From: Polynucleobacter difficilis
GTDB taxonomy: Bacteria > Pseudomonadota > Gammaproteobacteria > Burkholderiales > Burkholderiaceae
Assembly (NCBI RefSeq): GCF_003065365.1
Contig: NZ_CP023276.1
Span: forward strand, 310,001 to 374,000
Reading direction: 5' to 3'
Length of the DNA: 64,000 nucleotides
Positions 17,352-26,509 of the stretch are shown here, in pieces. How positions within the stretch are numbered: position 1 is the stretch's first letter; every line of letters starts with the position of its first letter. The translations under genes were made by a program, and so were the position numbers. The notes under the pieces were generated by a model. It saw only the letters and a list, made by a program, of their open reading frames with translations, had not been told where the DNA came from and did not search any database.

Positions 17352-17537
17352 TTACAAAGCCTGCATTTCTTCAGGCGTTAAGGTGCGCGCTTCATCCACC
17401 AACATCACCGGAATATCATCCCGAATGGGGTAAGCAAGCTTATCAATGCGGCAGATTAATTCATGCTGCTGCTCATTCAAGTGCAAGCCACTTTTACATA
17501 AAGGGCAAACCAAAATACTGAGTAAACGCTTATCCAT
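17352..17537 (-). CDS. Trm112 family protein (YcaR-like)
   Basis: 61 residues. MDKRLLSILVCPLCKSGLHL holds a CxxC zinc half-site, and RIDKLAYPIRDDIPVML is typical of the UPF0434/Trm112 family. Conserved position between lpxK and kdsB. Overlaps the lpxK end by 8 bases. Cellular role in bacteria is not settled. Confidence 0.9.
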   Translation of the reverse strand: MDKRLLSILVCPLCKSGLHLNEQQHELICRIDKLAYPIRDDIPVMLVDEARTLTPEEMQAL

Positions 17538-18678
17538 TTTTTTTCCTTCGGGGCTCGCTCTTTAAGGCATTCGGATCTGGTCTTCGCAGGATTGATTCAA
17601 TCCAATCCATTAGTGCATTAGGTAAGCTGAGTTGCATCGGCACAACCCAAATGCGCTGATCATCAATATGAGTGCATTTTACGGCATCCTTTTCGGTGAT
17701 CAAAATACACTTTGCATCCAGTGTATTCAAAAGGGCGGTATCAATGTGCCCATGGTCTGGCAATGCAATGCCCTTAAATGCCGCGCTTGGTTGAGGAAGA
17801 AGTGACTGGATTCCATCAAAAAATCGCTGGGGGTTACCAATCGCGGCAATTGCAACGATCGGCGCATTGGCCTGTTCTGCCAACACGGTTTCAAGCGAAC
17901 TGACTAGGCTTGGATTGTGTAATGGGTAGGCAAACTCCAATATCGGCTTTAGCGTAAATGCAGGGCGGTCGGCAATGTAATGCAATCCATCATCCGCATT
18001 AGTAGCGCTATCAGCGCTTTGACTCTTTCCGGTGACTAAGGTGATATCACGATCGCGATTAGCAGGCTCACGCAAGGGACCAGCCGGCAACAAAAAGCCA
18101 TTGCCTTCGCCGCGGTGATCGCGCACGACGATTTCAATATCACGGCCACCGTCGCGTGCTGGCCAGCGTGTCAGGCCGTAGTGCTGTAAACCATCGTCGC
18201 TGATGATGACGTTGACTTCGGGATTGGCAACTAGGAGCGCACGAATGCTTTTACGGCGCTCTGGGCACACCCAAATGGGTATTGCATCTTGCGTACGCTG
18301 TGCCATCAGTACGGGTTCATCGCCCACCACGGCGGGATCTGACTTGCTGCTTACTTCGATTGGATTGGCTTGCTTTAAGTGGCTGCGACCACCATAGCCT
18401 CGGCTGATAATCCCCGGATAAAAACCACGGGCACGCAGGCGCTCAGTTAGTGCAATCACGATGGGGGTTTTACCGGTGCCGCCGACACGTAGATTGCCAA
18501 CAATAATGATGGGCACTGAAAATGGTTTTCCGATACCAACGCCAAGATCGCGCACGGCATTTTTGCCTGCCACCAATAGACCAAACAGTTTGGATAGTGG
18601 CCACAACAGCCAACTGATGATGCCGCGCCGCTCCCAAAAAGTGGGCGCCGATCGACCTTGAATTGGCGCTTTACGCAC
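17530..18678 (-). CDS. lpxK: Tetraacyldisaccharide 4'-kinase
   Basis: 382 residues; phosphorylates lipid A disaccharide at the inner membrane. An N-terminal hydrophobic helix (about 20-37) is followed by VGNLRVGGTGKTPIVIAL (Walker A), ISRGYGG and ISDDGLQHYGLTR. Somewhat longer than the usual 330 residues. Starts 15 bases after exbD. Confidence 0.95.
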   Translation of the reverse strand: MRKAPIQGRSAPTFWERRGIISWLLWPLSKLFGLLVAGKNAVRDLGVGIGKPFSVPIIIVGNLRVGGTGKTPIVIALTERLRARGFYPGIISRGYGGRSHLKQANPIEVSSKSDPAVVGDEPVLMAQRTQDAIPIWVCPERRKSIRALLVANPEVNVIISDDGLQHYGLTRWPARDGGRDIEIVVRDHRGEGNGFLLPAGPLREPANRDRDITLVTGKSQSADSATNADDGLHYIADRPAFTLKPILEFAYPLHNPSLVSSLETVLAEQANAPIVAIAAIGNPQRFFDGIQSLLPQPSAAFKGIALPDHGHIDTALLNTLDAKCILITEKDAVKCTHIDDQRIWVVPMQLSLPNALMDWIESILRRPDPNALKSEPRRKKNG

Positions 18679-18693
18679 GGTCAGCAGGCTGCA

Positions 18694-19170
18694 TTATTTG
18701 CTGCCCTGGCTACTAAAGACAACGTTGGGCAGGTTCGCATCGCGCGCCGCCTCAAGGGCGCGCATGACTGCCTGATGGGGGGCCTTGGCATCGGCATCGA
18801 TGTTAATCTGCGGACTATTTTCTAGGCTCGTTTGTGCGGATGGGTTGGCGATTTTGCTCAGGGATGGGGCCAGTTGGCTCCGATCGATTACCTTGCCGTT
18901 GAGGGCGTAGCGGCCATCGCGGCTAACTGTAATGGTGATGGACTGGGGCTTTGTCGATGCATCAGAACCGCTTGCAGTCGGCAATGTAATCGCCAGTTCG
19001 TTGTAGCGCGTAAAGGTGGTTGAAACCATTAAGAAAATTAACACCACCAGTAACACATCAATAAATGCAATCAGATTAATTTCTGGTTCTGCGCGCGCAA
19101 AGCGATTGGCGTTGCGTAGCGAGCCGAGATTGACTCGCTGACCGCTTAAACGTTGCGTAATCCAGCTCAT
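18694..19170 (-). CDS. exbD: ExbD/TolR family biopolymer transport protein
   Basis: 158 residues with one membrane helix EPEINLIAFIDVLLVVLIFL containing the conserved Asp, then a periplasmic domain. This is a second TolQR/ExbBD-type pair, separate from tolQR at 12.3-13.4 kb, in the betaproteobacterial position next to lpxK. It could energise a TonB-like system; the partner is not in the window. Overlaps exbB by ATGA. Confidence 0.9.
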   Translation of the reverse strand: MSWITQRLSGQRVNLGSLRNANRFARAEPEINLIAFIDVLLVVLIFLMVSTTFTRYNELAITLPTASGSDASTKPQSITITVSRDGRYALNGKVIDRSQLAPSLSKIANPSAQTSLENSPQINIDADAKAPHQAVMRALEAARDANLPNVVFSSQGSK

Positions 19171-19799
19171 GTATTTTCGGGGTAGAGTTTTTTAAACAGT
19201 TGGCGTGCGAATTCTTCACACTCCCGCTGGCGGTGATCGGCCATGGCCCGTAAGCCACGCCAACCGGCATAAGCCGGTATCGCAATCAATAGTCCAAATG
19301 CCGTGTTGTAGAGCGCAATCGAAATCCCGTTCGCCAACTGCTGCGGGTTGCCGCCGCTGCCGGTAACTATTCCTTGGCTACCAAAAATTTCAATCATGCC
19401 AACCACGGTACCGAATAAACCGAGGAGTGGAGCGAGGGTTGCAATCGTAGCGAGCGCTCCGAGGTAGCGTTCCAACTTCATCCAGGAGGTATCTGCAAGC
19501 ACAGCAAGTTCTTCAATTGCTTGTCCGGCTGAATGCCCTGCCTGTTTTTCAGAGAGAATCGAGGCGAGCAGTGTGCCAATGACCGAGCCCTGGCGCAAAT
19601 CCTGAATCAATCCAGCTGGGGCTGCTTTTCCGCTTGCCATTCCTTCGGCTAGGCCAAAGGCAACTTCCAAGTCCGTCTGCGGGGCAATGCGCGCTTGGCG
19701 CAGGTACCAGGTACGCTCCATGAGGATGGCGAGGCCAAAAATGGAGAGGGCTAAGAGGGGCCAAATGGGCCAACCGGCAGACAGTAAGATGGTATACAT
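19167..19799 (-). CDS. exbB: ExbB/MotA/TolQ family proton channel protein
   Basis: 210 residues, three helices, with TLAPLLGLFGTVVGMIEIF and ISIALYNTAFGLLIAIPAYAG as the family core. First gene of exbB-exbD-lpxK-Trm112-kdsB on the minus strand; its promoter lies in the following AT-rich gap. Confidence 0.92.
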   Translation of the reverse strand: MYTILLSAGWPIWPLLALSIFGLAILMERTWYLRQARIAPQTDLEVAFGLAEGMASGKAAPAGLIQDLRQGSVIGTLLASILSEKQAGHSAGQAIEELAVLADTSWMKLERYLGALATIATLAPLLGLFGTVVGMIEIFGSQGIVTGSGGNPQQLANGISIALYNTAFGLLIAIPAYAGWRGLRAMADHRQRECEEFARQLFKKLYPENT

Positions 19800-20181
19800 A
19801 AGATCAGTACTTTAGCTGAAATGAAATGGGCTTCTGGATCGACAGGGATTGCTAGAAGCTTGATATTTTTCAAAAAATTTAGCTTTAGCGGGGTTTTAGT
19901 TAGGCTGTGGATAACTCTGTGCAAAACTTTTGACCCTATTAACTGTAAGTCCTTGATTTATGGTGTAACGCACCAAACAATAGCAGTAAACTGAATCGAA
20001 TATAAAAAAATTTATGTATATGAATCAATGCATTGCAGTGTTAGTGTCAGATTTATACGACGTTATGGGTCAGCAAACACTTACTTCTTAATTGAGCCCC
20101 ATAATGCCATTCAAGACTGTGGATATGTATTGGTCCAGATTAGCAAACCCCATTAAATTCATCAAAACCGACCCCTAGAAA
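19800..20181. other. AT-rich intergenic region between exbB and xseA
   Basis: 382 bases without a recognisable gene, holding the divergent promoters of exbB and xseA. Two sites resemble DnaA boxes: TGTGGATAA at 19906-19914 (complement TTATCCACA, exact consensus) and TGTGGATAT at 20118-20126 (one mismatch). Two boxes are too few to call an origin. No tRNA or small RNA was recognised. Confidence 0.5.
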
Positions 20182-21384
20182 ATGCCTGAAATACCCAACC
20201 CCATTCTGAGTGTTGGCGACCTAAACCGCGCCATTGCAAGCTCCTTGCAGGACCAGTTTGATTCTGTCTGGGTTAGCGGCGAGGTATCGAACTTTAAGGC
20301 TTATGACAGTGGGCACTGGTACTTCTCTTTAAAAGACGAGGAAGGGCAAATACGCTGTGTCATGTTCCGCGGCAAAAACGCCCAGGTGGGCTTTATGCCC
20401 CAATCGGGGGATTTGGTTGAGGTCGGGGCTAGTCTCGGCTTATATGTACCGCGTGGGGATGTGCAATTAACAGTTCAGGTTATGCGGCGTGCCGGCATGG
20501 GCGGACTCTTTGAGGCCTTTTTAAAGCTCAAAGCCAAGCTGGCAAAAGAGGGGCTATTTGAAGCCGATCGAAAGCGCCCCATACCTACTCACCCGCGCGC
20601 CATCGGCATCGTCACTTCGCCCCAGGCGGCGGCATTAAAAGATGTGCTGAGTACCTTAAGTAGAAGAGCTCCACACATTCCGATTGTGATTTATCCCACC
20701 TTAGTGCAGGGCCCAGAAGCACCTCCTAACATCATCGCCGCACTCGAGCATGCCAATCGGGAGGCGGTAGTGGATGTGATTCTGCTCGTGCGGGGCGGCG
20801 GTAGCATCGAAGATTTGTGGGCCTTCAATCATGAGCAGTTGGCCTACGCGATTGCAGAATCCAGATTGCCCATCGTCTGCGGCGTAGGGCATGAGACGGA
20901 CACGACGATTGCTGATTTTGTTGCTGACTTGCGCGCACCAACACCGACCGGTGCGGCCGAGATGGCGGCACCGCGGCGCGATCAATTGCTGGCCGAGTTG
21001 GCAAGCTTCAAGCAGGGTATGACGCAAGCCGTAGAGCGGCGACTCGAGCGCGAGGCGCAGACACTGGATCAATTTGCATTGCGCTTAAACCATGCGCTAC
21101 CTAATCCCGAGCGGATGCGCGAGCAGATTCAAAATCTCCGGCAGCGCCTCGGTCAATCGTGGATGGTGCGCACGCAATACTGGCAACGGCATCAGCAGCA
21201 CCTCACGGCGCAGTTAGAGGCGCTCAGTCCGCAGCGCACCTTGGAGCGGGGTTATGCCGTGATTTTGCAAGAGGGCGCGGGAGCAGTTCGTAAGCCAGAT
21301 CAACTGCTGGCTCAGCACGATTACCGCATTCAATTGGCAGAAGGCAGTGCTGAAGTCACACTCGCCAAGGTGAAACCTCAGTAG
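20182..21384 (+). CDS. xseA: Exodeoxyribonuclease VII large subunit
   Basis: 400 residues. N-terminal OB fold (VSGEVSNFKAYDSGHWYFSL) and the catalytic domain with GIVTSPQAAALKDVL, VRGGGSIEDLWAFN, GVGHETDTTIADFVADLRAPTPTGAAE in short pieces. The C-terminal coiled-coil part is shorter than in E. coli (456 residues). Converges on murB with the two stops overlapping by 7 bases. Confidence 0.96.
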   Translation: MPEIPNPILSVGDLNRAIASSLQDQFDSVWVSGEVSNFKAYDSGHWYFSLKDEEGQIRCVMFRGKNAQVGFMPQSGDLVEVGASLGLYVPRGDVQLTVQVMRRAGMGGLFEAFLKLKAKLAKEGLFEADRKRPIPTHPRAIGIVTSPQAAALKDVLSTLSRRAPHIPIVIYPTLVQGPEAPPNIIAALEHANREAVVDVILLVRGGGSIEDLWAFNHEQLAYAIAESRLPIVCGVGHETDTTIADFVADLRAPTPTGAAEMAAPRRDQLLAELASFKQGMTQAVERRLEREAQTLDQFALRLNHALPNPERMREQIQNLRQRLGQSWMVRTQYWQRHQQHLTAQLEALSPQRTLERGYAVILQEGAGAVRKPDQLLAQHDYRIQLAEGSAEVTLAKVKPQ

Positions 21385-22451
21385 CGGATCGGCTCAATCA
21401 ACAAAGCAACGCCAAAGGTGTCTTGCACTTTATCTTGAATGGTTTTTGCTAAGGCCAAGACAGAATCAGCGTTACCTCCGCCGTGATTGACGAGGACCAA
21501 AGCTTGGTGTTGATAAACGCCTACAGCGCCGTCGCGCTTGCCCTTAAGGCCGCAGTGATCAATCATCCAGCCCGCTGCCAATTTGCGTTTGCCTTCGCGC
21601 TCATCCCCCTCAGGGTAAGACACCAATTCAGGAAACTGCTTCAGCAATGCCAAGTACTGCGCATTCTCCACAATCGGATTTTGAAAGAAGCTGCCGGCGT
21701 TACCGATTAATTTGGGATCGGGCAGTTTGTGATTGCGAATCTTGCAGACCGCAACCATCACTTCTTCTGCTGTTGGGGCATGACGATTTGCAAAGGCAGC
21801 AGCCAAATCGGCATAACGTAGGCGTGGACTCCACGCAGCTGGCAAGTAAAAATGCACGCGCGTAATGATGTAGCGCTTGGGGTGGGCTTTAAAAATACTG
21901 TTGCGATACGTGAATGCACATTCACTCGCTGGCAAAGTGACCATGGTTTTGGAATGGCAATCGTAGGCTTCAATCGATTGGATGTTTCCACCCACCTCAA
22001 CGCCATAGGCGCCAATGTTCTGAATCGGTGCCGCGCCCACCGTACCTGGAATCAGTGCAAGGTTCTCGAGGCCAGGTAGGCTTTGGTCAAGCGTCCAAAT
22101 TACAAAGTCATGCCAGTTCACGCCGGCCCCAACCGATACCACAGTGCCGCATTCATCTTGCTGCGAGATCGCTTGCCCTGCAATGTCCATGAGTAAGGTC
22201 GCGCCGGATAGTGTTGGCGGCAAGACCACATTGCTACCGCCGCCCAGTACCCGCCATGGCAGGCCTGCCGACTCAATCGCTTCCATTACAGCCCCAATTT
22301 GCTCAGCATCGGTAATGGAATACGCTTGCTCGGCCAGGACTTCAAATCCAAAGCTATTGCGTGCCCTTAAAGAAAAGTCAGGCAGCATCGCTGGAATCCT
22401 TGAGGGCGAGGCCGTTTTGGGCGAGGAAGGCGCATTTGGGGCGGAGTTCAT
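21378..22451 (-). CDS. murB: UDP-N-acetylenolpyruvoylglucosamine reductase
   Basis: Flavoenzyme of peptidoglycan precursor synthesis. 357 residues from the ATG at 22451; a shorter start at 22388 (336 residues, MLPDFSLRARNSFG) is preceded by AAGGA and matches the usual N-terminus better. FAD motifs VLGGGSNVVL and GTVGAAPIQNIGAYGVE are clear, and IGNAGSFFQNP holds the catalytic Ser. Type I MurB layout. Confidence 0.95.
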   Translation of the reverse strand: MNSAPNAPSSPKTASPSRIPAMLPDFSLRARNSFGFEVLAEQAYSITDAEQIGAVMEAIESAGLPWRVLGGGSNVVLPPTLSGATLLMDIAGQAISQQDECGTVVSVGAGVNWHDFVIWTLDQSLPGLENLALIPGTVGAAPIQNIGAYGVEVGGNIQSIEAYDCHSKTMVTLPASECAFTYRNSIFKAHPKRYIITRVHFYLPAAWSPRLRYADLAAAFANRHAPTAEEVMVAVCKIRNHKLPDPKLIGNAGSFFQNPIVENAQYLALLKQFPELVSYPEGDEREGKRKLAAGWMIDHCGLKGKRDGAVGVYQHQALVLVNHGGGNADSVLALAKTIQDKVQDTFGVALLIEPIRY

Positions 22452-22500
22452 GCCACAATCTTATTCGTCTTCCGTAATTTTGAGTAAATAGGAGCAATAA

Positions 22501-22986
22501 ATGCCAACATTTGACGTAGTGTGCGAGCCAAATATGGTGGAATTAAAGAACGCCATTGAACAGGCCAATAAAGAGATCTCGACCCGCTTCGACTTTAAGG
22601 GATCGGATTCCAGGGTGGAACTCAAAGAGGAGCTCCTCATTTTATTTGCGGACGATGACTTTAAATTGGGTCAAGTACGCGATGTCCTGATTAACAAAAT
22701 GGCTAAACGAAACGTTGATGTGCGCTACCTCAAAGACGACAAGTTGGAAACAATTGGCGGCGATAAGCGCAAGCAAAGCATGAAGATTCAAAAAGGGGTG
22801 ACCTCCGATTTATCGAAAAAAATTGTGCGCATCATCAAAGACAGCAAGATAAAGGTGCAAGCCAGCATTCAGGGGGACGCGGTACGCGTTACCGGTGGCA
22901 AGCGGGATGATCTGCAAGCGGTCATGGCCTTGCTGCGCAAAGATGTCAGCGAAGCACCCTTGGGTTTTGATAACTTCAGGGACTAA
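22501..22986 (+). CDS. YajQ family nucleotide-binding protein
   Basis: 161 residues, the normal length: MPTFDVVCEPNMVELKNAIE, STRFDFKGSDSRVE and a GGKRDDLQAVMALLR C-terminus. The family has been described as nucleotide or cyclic-di-GMP binding in some species; its role here is not known. Followed 12 bases later by xerD. Confidence 0.93.
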   Translation: MPTFDVVCEPNMVELKNAIEQANKEISTRFDFKGSDSRVELKEELLILFADDDFKLGQVRDVLINKMAKRNVDVRYLKDDKLETIGGDKRKQSMKIQKGVTSDLSKKIVRIIKDSKIKVQASIQGDAVRVTGGKRDDLQAVMALLRKDVSEAPLGFDNFRD

Positions 22987-22998
22987 GCCGCCATCAGC

Positions 22999-23937
22999 GT
23001 GACCATTAGAGCCGCTACAACTCAGATGGAGCAGGCACTATCGCCAGTTTCATCTGAGGCCATTGAGCGATTCTGCGATGCCTGTTGGCTAGAAGATGGG
23101 CTCGCTAAAAATAGCCTCGCTGCCTATCGACGGGATTTGCTTTTACTAGCCCACTGGTTGCAACAGGAGCGCGGCATCGATTTATATGCCGCCACCGAAA
23201 CTGAATTAACAGCGTATATCGCACATCGTCGCGACGATAAAGCCACCACAGCCAACCGACGCCTCACCGTATTCAAACGGTTTTATCGCCACGCCTTACG
23301 TCACCAGTGGGTAAAGCGGGATCCGTGCATGACCTTGCGCGCCGCAAAACAGGCGCAGCGCTTTCCGAAGACCCTCAGCGAGGATCAAGTCACGCGCTTA
23401 ATCCAGGCGCCTGACATCGAAACCCCATTAGGTTTGCGCGATCGCACCATGCTCGAGTTGATGTACGCCAGTGGCCTGCGCGTTTCTGAAATCGTTAGCC
23501 TGAAAACAGTGGCAATCAGCCTCAATGAAGGAGTAGTACGTATCGTGAACGGCAAGGGCGGCAAAGAACGCCTCGTGCCTTTTGGCGGCGAAGCCGGAGA
23601 ATGGTTGCGTAAATACCTTGGAGAAACACGGGCAACCCTATTGGCAGGCAAAACATCCGATGCGGTATTCATTGGTCGGCATACCGGTGGCGCCCTGACT
23701 CGCCAAGCATTTTGGGCTTTAATAAAGCGCTATGCTGCCATCGCACAAATTCCGGTAGCGCTCTCACCGCATACCCTGCGGCATGCCTTTGCTACGCATT
23801 TACTCAATCACGGCGCTGACCTTCGAGTGGTACAGCTACTGCTAGGGCATGCCGATATATCGACTACGCAGATTTATACCCATGTTGCCCGAGAACGGCT
23901 CAAATCCATTCATCAGCACCATCACCCCAGGGGCTAG
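22999..23937 (+). CDS. xerD: Site-specific tyrosine recombinase XerD
   Basis: 312 residues from a GTG start. N-terminal SAM-like core-binding domain, then the catalytic set: Arg in YASGLRVSEIV, HTLRHAFATHLLNHG (His-x2-Arg), LGHADISTTQIYTHV with the His and Tyr. The HLLNHGADLRVVQLLLGHA stretch favours XerD over XerC. Resolves chromosome dimers at dif with XerC and FtsK. No dif site was recognised nearby. Confidence 0.92.
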   Translation: MTIRAATTQMEQALSPVSSEAIERFCDACWLEDGLAKNSLAAYRRDLLLLAHWLQQERGIDLYAATETELTAYIAHRRDDKATTANRRLTVFKRFYRHALRHQWVKRDPCMTLRAAKQAQRFPKTLSEDQVTRLIQAPDIETPLGLRDRTMLELMYASGLRVSEIVSLKTVAISLNEGVVRIVNGKGGKERLVPFGGEAGEWLRKYLGETRATLLAGKTSDAVFIGRHTGGALTRQAFWALIKRYAAIAQIPVALSPHTLRHAFATHLLNHGADLRVVQLLLGHADISTTQIYTHVARERLKSIHQHHHPRG

Positions 23938-23960
23938 TTGCCCTAAGGACTGCGGATCCA

Positions 23961-23975
23961 CCAAGCAGTGCTTGG
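23961..23975. terminator. Possible hairpin terminator after xerD
   Basis: CCAAGC-AGT-GCTTGG is a perfect 6-base stem with a 3-base loop followed by ATTTA. The stem is short and the T run weak, so termination is only possible. Confidence 0.25.
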
Positions 23976-24013
23976 ATTTAAGGTAGTTTATTAATAATGA
24001 TTAAGATAGTGTC

Positions 24014-24658
24014 ATGACTTGGTTACTAATTCCCCTTGCTTACCTGATTGGCTCAATTTCGTTTGCAGTCGTCGTCAGTAAATCCATGCGTTTGCCCGAT
24101 CCATATTCATATGGATCCGGTAATCCTGGTGCAACCAATGTGCTGCGCACGGGGAACAAGCGTGCTGCGGTGCTTACCTTGCTGGGCGATGCCCTTAAAG
24201 GGTTTCTGGCAGTGATCCTGGCTCGGTTGGTTTTAGGTGAGGCAATGGTGACCCAAGGCGCGGCCGCGTGGATTTTTTGCGGTGTAGTGATTGCTGTGTT
24301 CCTGGGGCATCTGTATCCCTTGTTTCATGGATTCAAGGGAGGCAAGGGTGTTGCCACTGCCTGCGGTATTTTGTTTGGAATTAATTTGACCCTGGGCCTC
24401 GCAACGTTGGCAACCTGGTTGATTGTGGCTTTCTTTTTGCGCTACTCCTCGCTCGCTGCCTTGGCCGCCGCTATCTTTGGCCCAGCTTATTTTGTTTTCT
24501 TGTTTGGTTTTCAGCCCATGGCGATTGCGCTCAGCGTGGTATGTGCTTTACTGATCTGGCGTCATCGAAGCAACATTCGTAATTTAATGAATGGCACCGA
24601 GACGCGCATTGGCAAGAAAAAAACGCCACCACCAAATCCCGCGAAGAAAATCGAATGA
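24014..24658 (+). CDS. plsY: Acyl-phosphate glycerol-3-phosphate acyltransferase
   Basis: 214 residues, integral membrane enzyme of phospholipid synthesis. Conserved loops: YGSGNPGATNVLRTGNKRAA, FHGFKGGKGVATACG and the C-terminal WRHRSNIRNLMNGTE. Stop and start overlap (ATGA) with the next MAPEG gene. Confidence 0.96.
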   Translation: MTWLLIPLAYLIGSISFAVVVSKSMRLPDPYSYGSGNPGATNVLRTGNKRAAVLTLLGDALKGFLAVILARLVLGEAMVTQGAAAWIFCGVVIAVFLGHLYPLFHGFKGGKGVATACGILFGINLTLGLATLATWLIVAFFLRYSSLAALAAAIFGPAYFVFLFGFQPMAIALSVVCALLIWRHRSNIRNLMNGTETRIGKKKTPPPNPAKKIE

Positions 24659-25026
24659 CGATTGCATTTGCATGCGTGTTGATTGCAGGTCTACTGCCGA
24701 TCGTAGCTGCAGGTATCGCCAAGTCTGGCTTTAAAAATTTTGATAACAGTAACCCGCGCCAGTGGCTAGCTCAGCAAACTGGTTTTCGGGCGCGTGCCAA
24801 TGCAGCGCAAGCCAATACCTTTGAATCGATCCCCTTCTTTTTTGCTGCCATCGCCATTGCAGCGATTGCGCAGGCACCACAAGACCGCATTGATCTATTG
24901 GCAGTCATTTACGTATTAGCGCGCATCGCCTTTATTGTTTGCTATGTCGCTGACTGGCCTAAATTACGTACTGCCGTTTGGACCATAGCGTTAGCGGCAA
25001 TCATTGCTATCTTTTTCCAGATTTAA
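24655..25026 (+). CDS. MAPEG family membrane protein
   Basis: 123 residues with four predicted helices and the ARANAAQANTFESIPFFFAA segment typical of MAPEG (eicosanoid/glutathione-type) proteins. Function in bacteria is unclear. Overlaps plsY by 4 bases, so cotranslated with it. Confidence 0.85.
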   Translation: MTIAFACVLIAGLLPIVAAGIAKSGFKNFDNSNPRQWLAQQTGFRARANAAQANTFESIPFFFAAIAIAAIAQAPQDRIDLLAVIYVLARIAFIVCYVADWPKLRTAVWTIALAAIIAIFFQI

Positions 25027-25093
25027 CCCTGGCCTGTGAAGCTAATCATTTTTGATTACTATTCATAAATTCATTAACGTACTCAAACATCCT

Positions 25094-25882
25094 ATGCCCG
25101 CCACCAAAACCAGCAGCCGTAAGAGCAGTAGTACCCCAAAGGTAGCAAAGCAAGCCGTGGCACCAAAGCCGACTGTAAAGAAAGCAACACAGTCCAAGGC
25201 CGAGGATGGTGTGCCGCTGTCTACCATTATTCGTCGTCGCATACAGGCAAAGAAAGCCCGCTTTCATGCCAATGACAATATTTCCCAGTTCATTGAGCCA
25301 GGTGATTTAGAGGGTTTGGTCGATGAGGTAGCGGTGAAGATGCAAGCCGTTTTAGAAAGCTTGGTGATTGATACTGAGAGCGACCACAATACCCGGAACA
25401 CCAGTCAACGCGTTGCCAAAATGTTTGTCAATGAAGTGTTTAATGGCCGCTACGTTGAGCAACCGGCGCTCACAAAGTTCCCAAATGTAAGTCACCTCAA
25501 CGAGCTCATGATCATTGGTCCGATTACGGTCCGCAGCGCCTGCTCGCACCACCTATGCCCCATCATGGGCCGGGTTTGGATTGGGGTATTGCCGAGCAAG
25601 GAATCTGCACTCATTGGTTTGTCGAAGTATTCGCGGCTGACCGAGTGGGTGATGTGCCGCCCCCAAATTCAGGAAGAGGCAGTAGTCCATCTTGCTGACA
25701 TGCTCGAGAAAAAGATTCGTCCTGTTGGGGTTGCGATTGTGATGGATGCAGACCACTTTTGCATGCAGTGGCGCGGGGTAAAGGATCGCGATTCGAAGAT
25801 GATCAACAGCGTAATGCGAGGTGCGTTTTTAAAGGACGCTAATTTACGCCGCGAGTTTTTGGCACTAATGGACCGCCGCTAA
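25094..25882 (+). CDS. folE: GTP cyclohydrolase I
   Basis: 262 residues from the ATG at 25094; an upstream TTG frame is less likely. The catalytic domain carries the zinc and active-site motif ACSHHLCPIMG, NDNISQFIE and the C-terminal MQWRGVKDRDSKMINSVMRG. First step of tetrahydrofolate synthesis. The first 40 residues are a Lys/Ser/Ala/Pro-rich tail not found in the E. coli enzyme, likely disordered. Confidence 0.93.
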   Translation: MPATKTSSRKSSSTPKVAKQAVAPKPTVKKATQSKAEDGVPLSTIIRRRIQAKKARFHANDNISQFIEPGDLEGLVDEVAVKMQAVLESLVIDTESDHNTRNTSQRVAKMFVNEVFNGRYVEQPALTKFPNVSHLNELMIIGPITVRSACSHHLCPIMGRVWIGVLPSKESALIGLSKYSRLTEWVMCRPQIQEEAVVHLADMLEKKIRPVGVAIVMDADHFCMQWRGVKDRDSKMINSVMRGAFLKDANLRREFLALMDRR

Positions 25883-25908
25883 AAGGACGCAGTAGGGCTG
25901 TTTTCAAA

Positions 25909-25925
25909 TTGAGAACGATTCTCAA
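25909..25925. promoter_or_regulatory. Fur box upstream of the HiPIP gene
   Basis: TTGAGAACGATTCTCAA is a perfect 7-base inverted repeat around CGA and matches the classic proteobacterial Fur box (GAGAAnGATTCTC). It lies 128 bases before the HiPIP start and 27 bases after folE. It implies iron-dependent control of the iron-sulfur protein. Confidence 0.7.
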
Positions 25926-26053
25926 GAATAAGTCTATATAAATCAATTATTTAGATGGTATGTTGGTGCTAAAGTACTTCTGCTCTATGATTCATCGCAG
26001 AACTATTAGAAGTTACGTTAAATTGTTTTATGTCCTACCTTTTTGGAGAATGT

Positions 26054-26356
26054 ATGAAGAATAGCCGTCGCCAATTTATGATCATGTCCGCTGCTGGTGC
26101 TTGCAGCATTGCACTCAGCAATACCGTTCAAGCGCAAGCCATGGTTGCTGAAACCGATCCACAAGCTGCTGCCCTCGGTTACGTAGCTGATGCAACTAAA
26201 GTAAACAAAGCCAAGTTTCCTAAGTACGCAGCCGGTCAAGTTTGCTCTAACTGCGCTCTGTACCAAGGCTCTGGCCCTACTGGTGGTTGCAGCTTGTTCG
26301 GTGCGAAAAAAGTGGCTGGCCCAGGTTGGTGCTCTGCATGGGCTAAGAAGGCTTAA
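26054..26356 (+). CDS. High-potential iron-sulfur protein (HiPIP)
   Basis: 100 residues from the ATG preceded by GGAGAAT; an upstream ATG in frame adds 8 residues. A Tat signal is present (NSRRQFMIM, hydrophobic stretch, cut near AQA at about residue 29), fitting export of a folded cluster protein. Four cysteines at about 64, 67, 79 and 93 (CSNC, GGC, GWC) bind one 4Fe-4S cluster. In phototrophic betaproteobacteria HiPIP is the soluble donor to the reaction-centre cytochrome, so this gene may serve the puf products 36 kb away. A Fur box lies upstream. Confidence 0.93.
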   Translation: MKNSRRQFMIMSAAGACSIALSNTVQAQAMVAETDPQAAALGYVADATKVNKAKFPKYAAGQVCSNCALYQGSGPTGGCSLFGAKKVAGPGWCSAWAKKA

Positions 26357-26384
26357 TTTCTAGTCAGCAATTTTCGAATCACGG

Positions 26385-26408
26385 TATGGCCATCTTCGGA
26401 TGGCCATA
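26385..26408 (+). terminator. Terminator after the HiPIP gene
   Basis: TATGGCCATC and GATGGCCATA form a 10-base stem closed by a UUCG tetraloop, followed by TTTCTTTT. It lies 28 bases after the stop. Confidence 0.75.
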
Positions 26409-26509
26409 TTTCTTTTGGGGTAGCCAATAAATACATACTCGCTTGGCGCTGGCTTACCTAAGCGTTATTTAAAAGATGAAGAAACAAGTGAGAAGAAAAA
26501 TACCAAAAG

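Noticed and set aside
20182..22451. Gene fusion or frame problem at the xseA/murB junction
   Set aside because: The genes are convergent with stops overlapping by 7 bases; both proteins are complete.
25961..25978. TGT-N12-ACT upstream of the HiPIP gene as a PpsR box
   Set aside because: The right half is ACT, not ACA, and the Fur box nearby is a better explanation of control.
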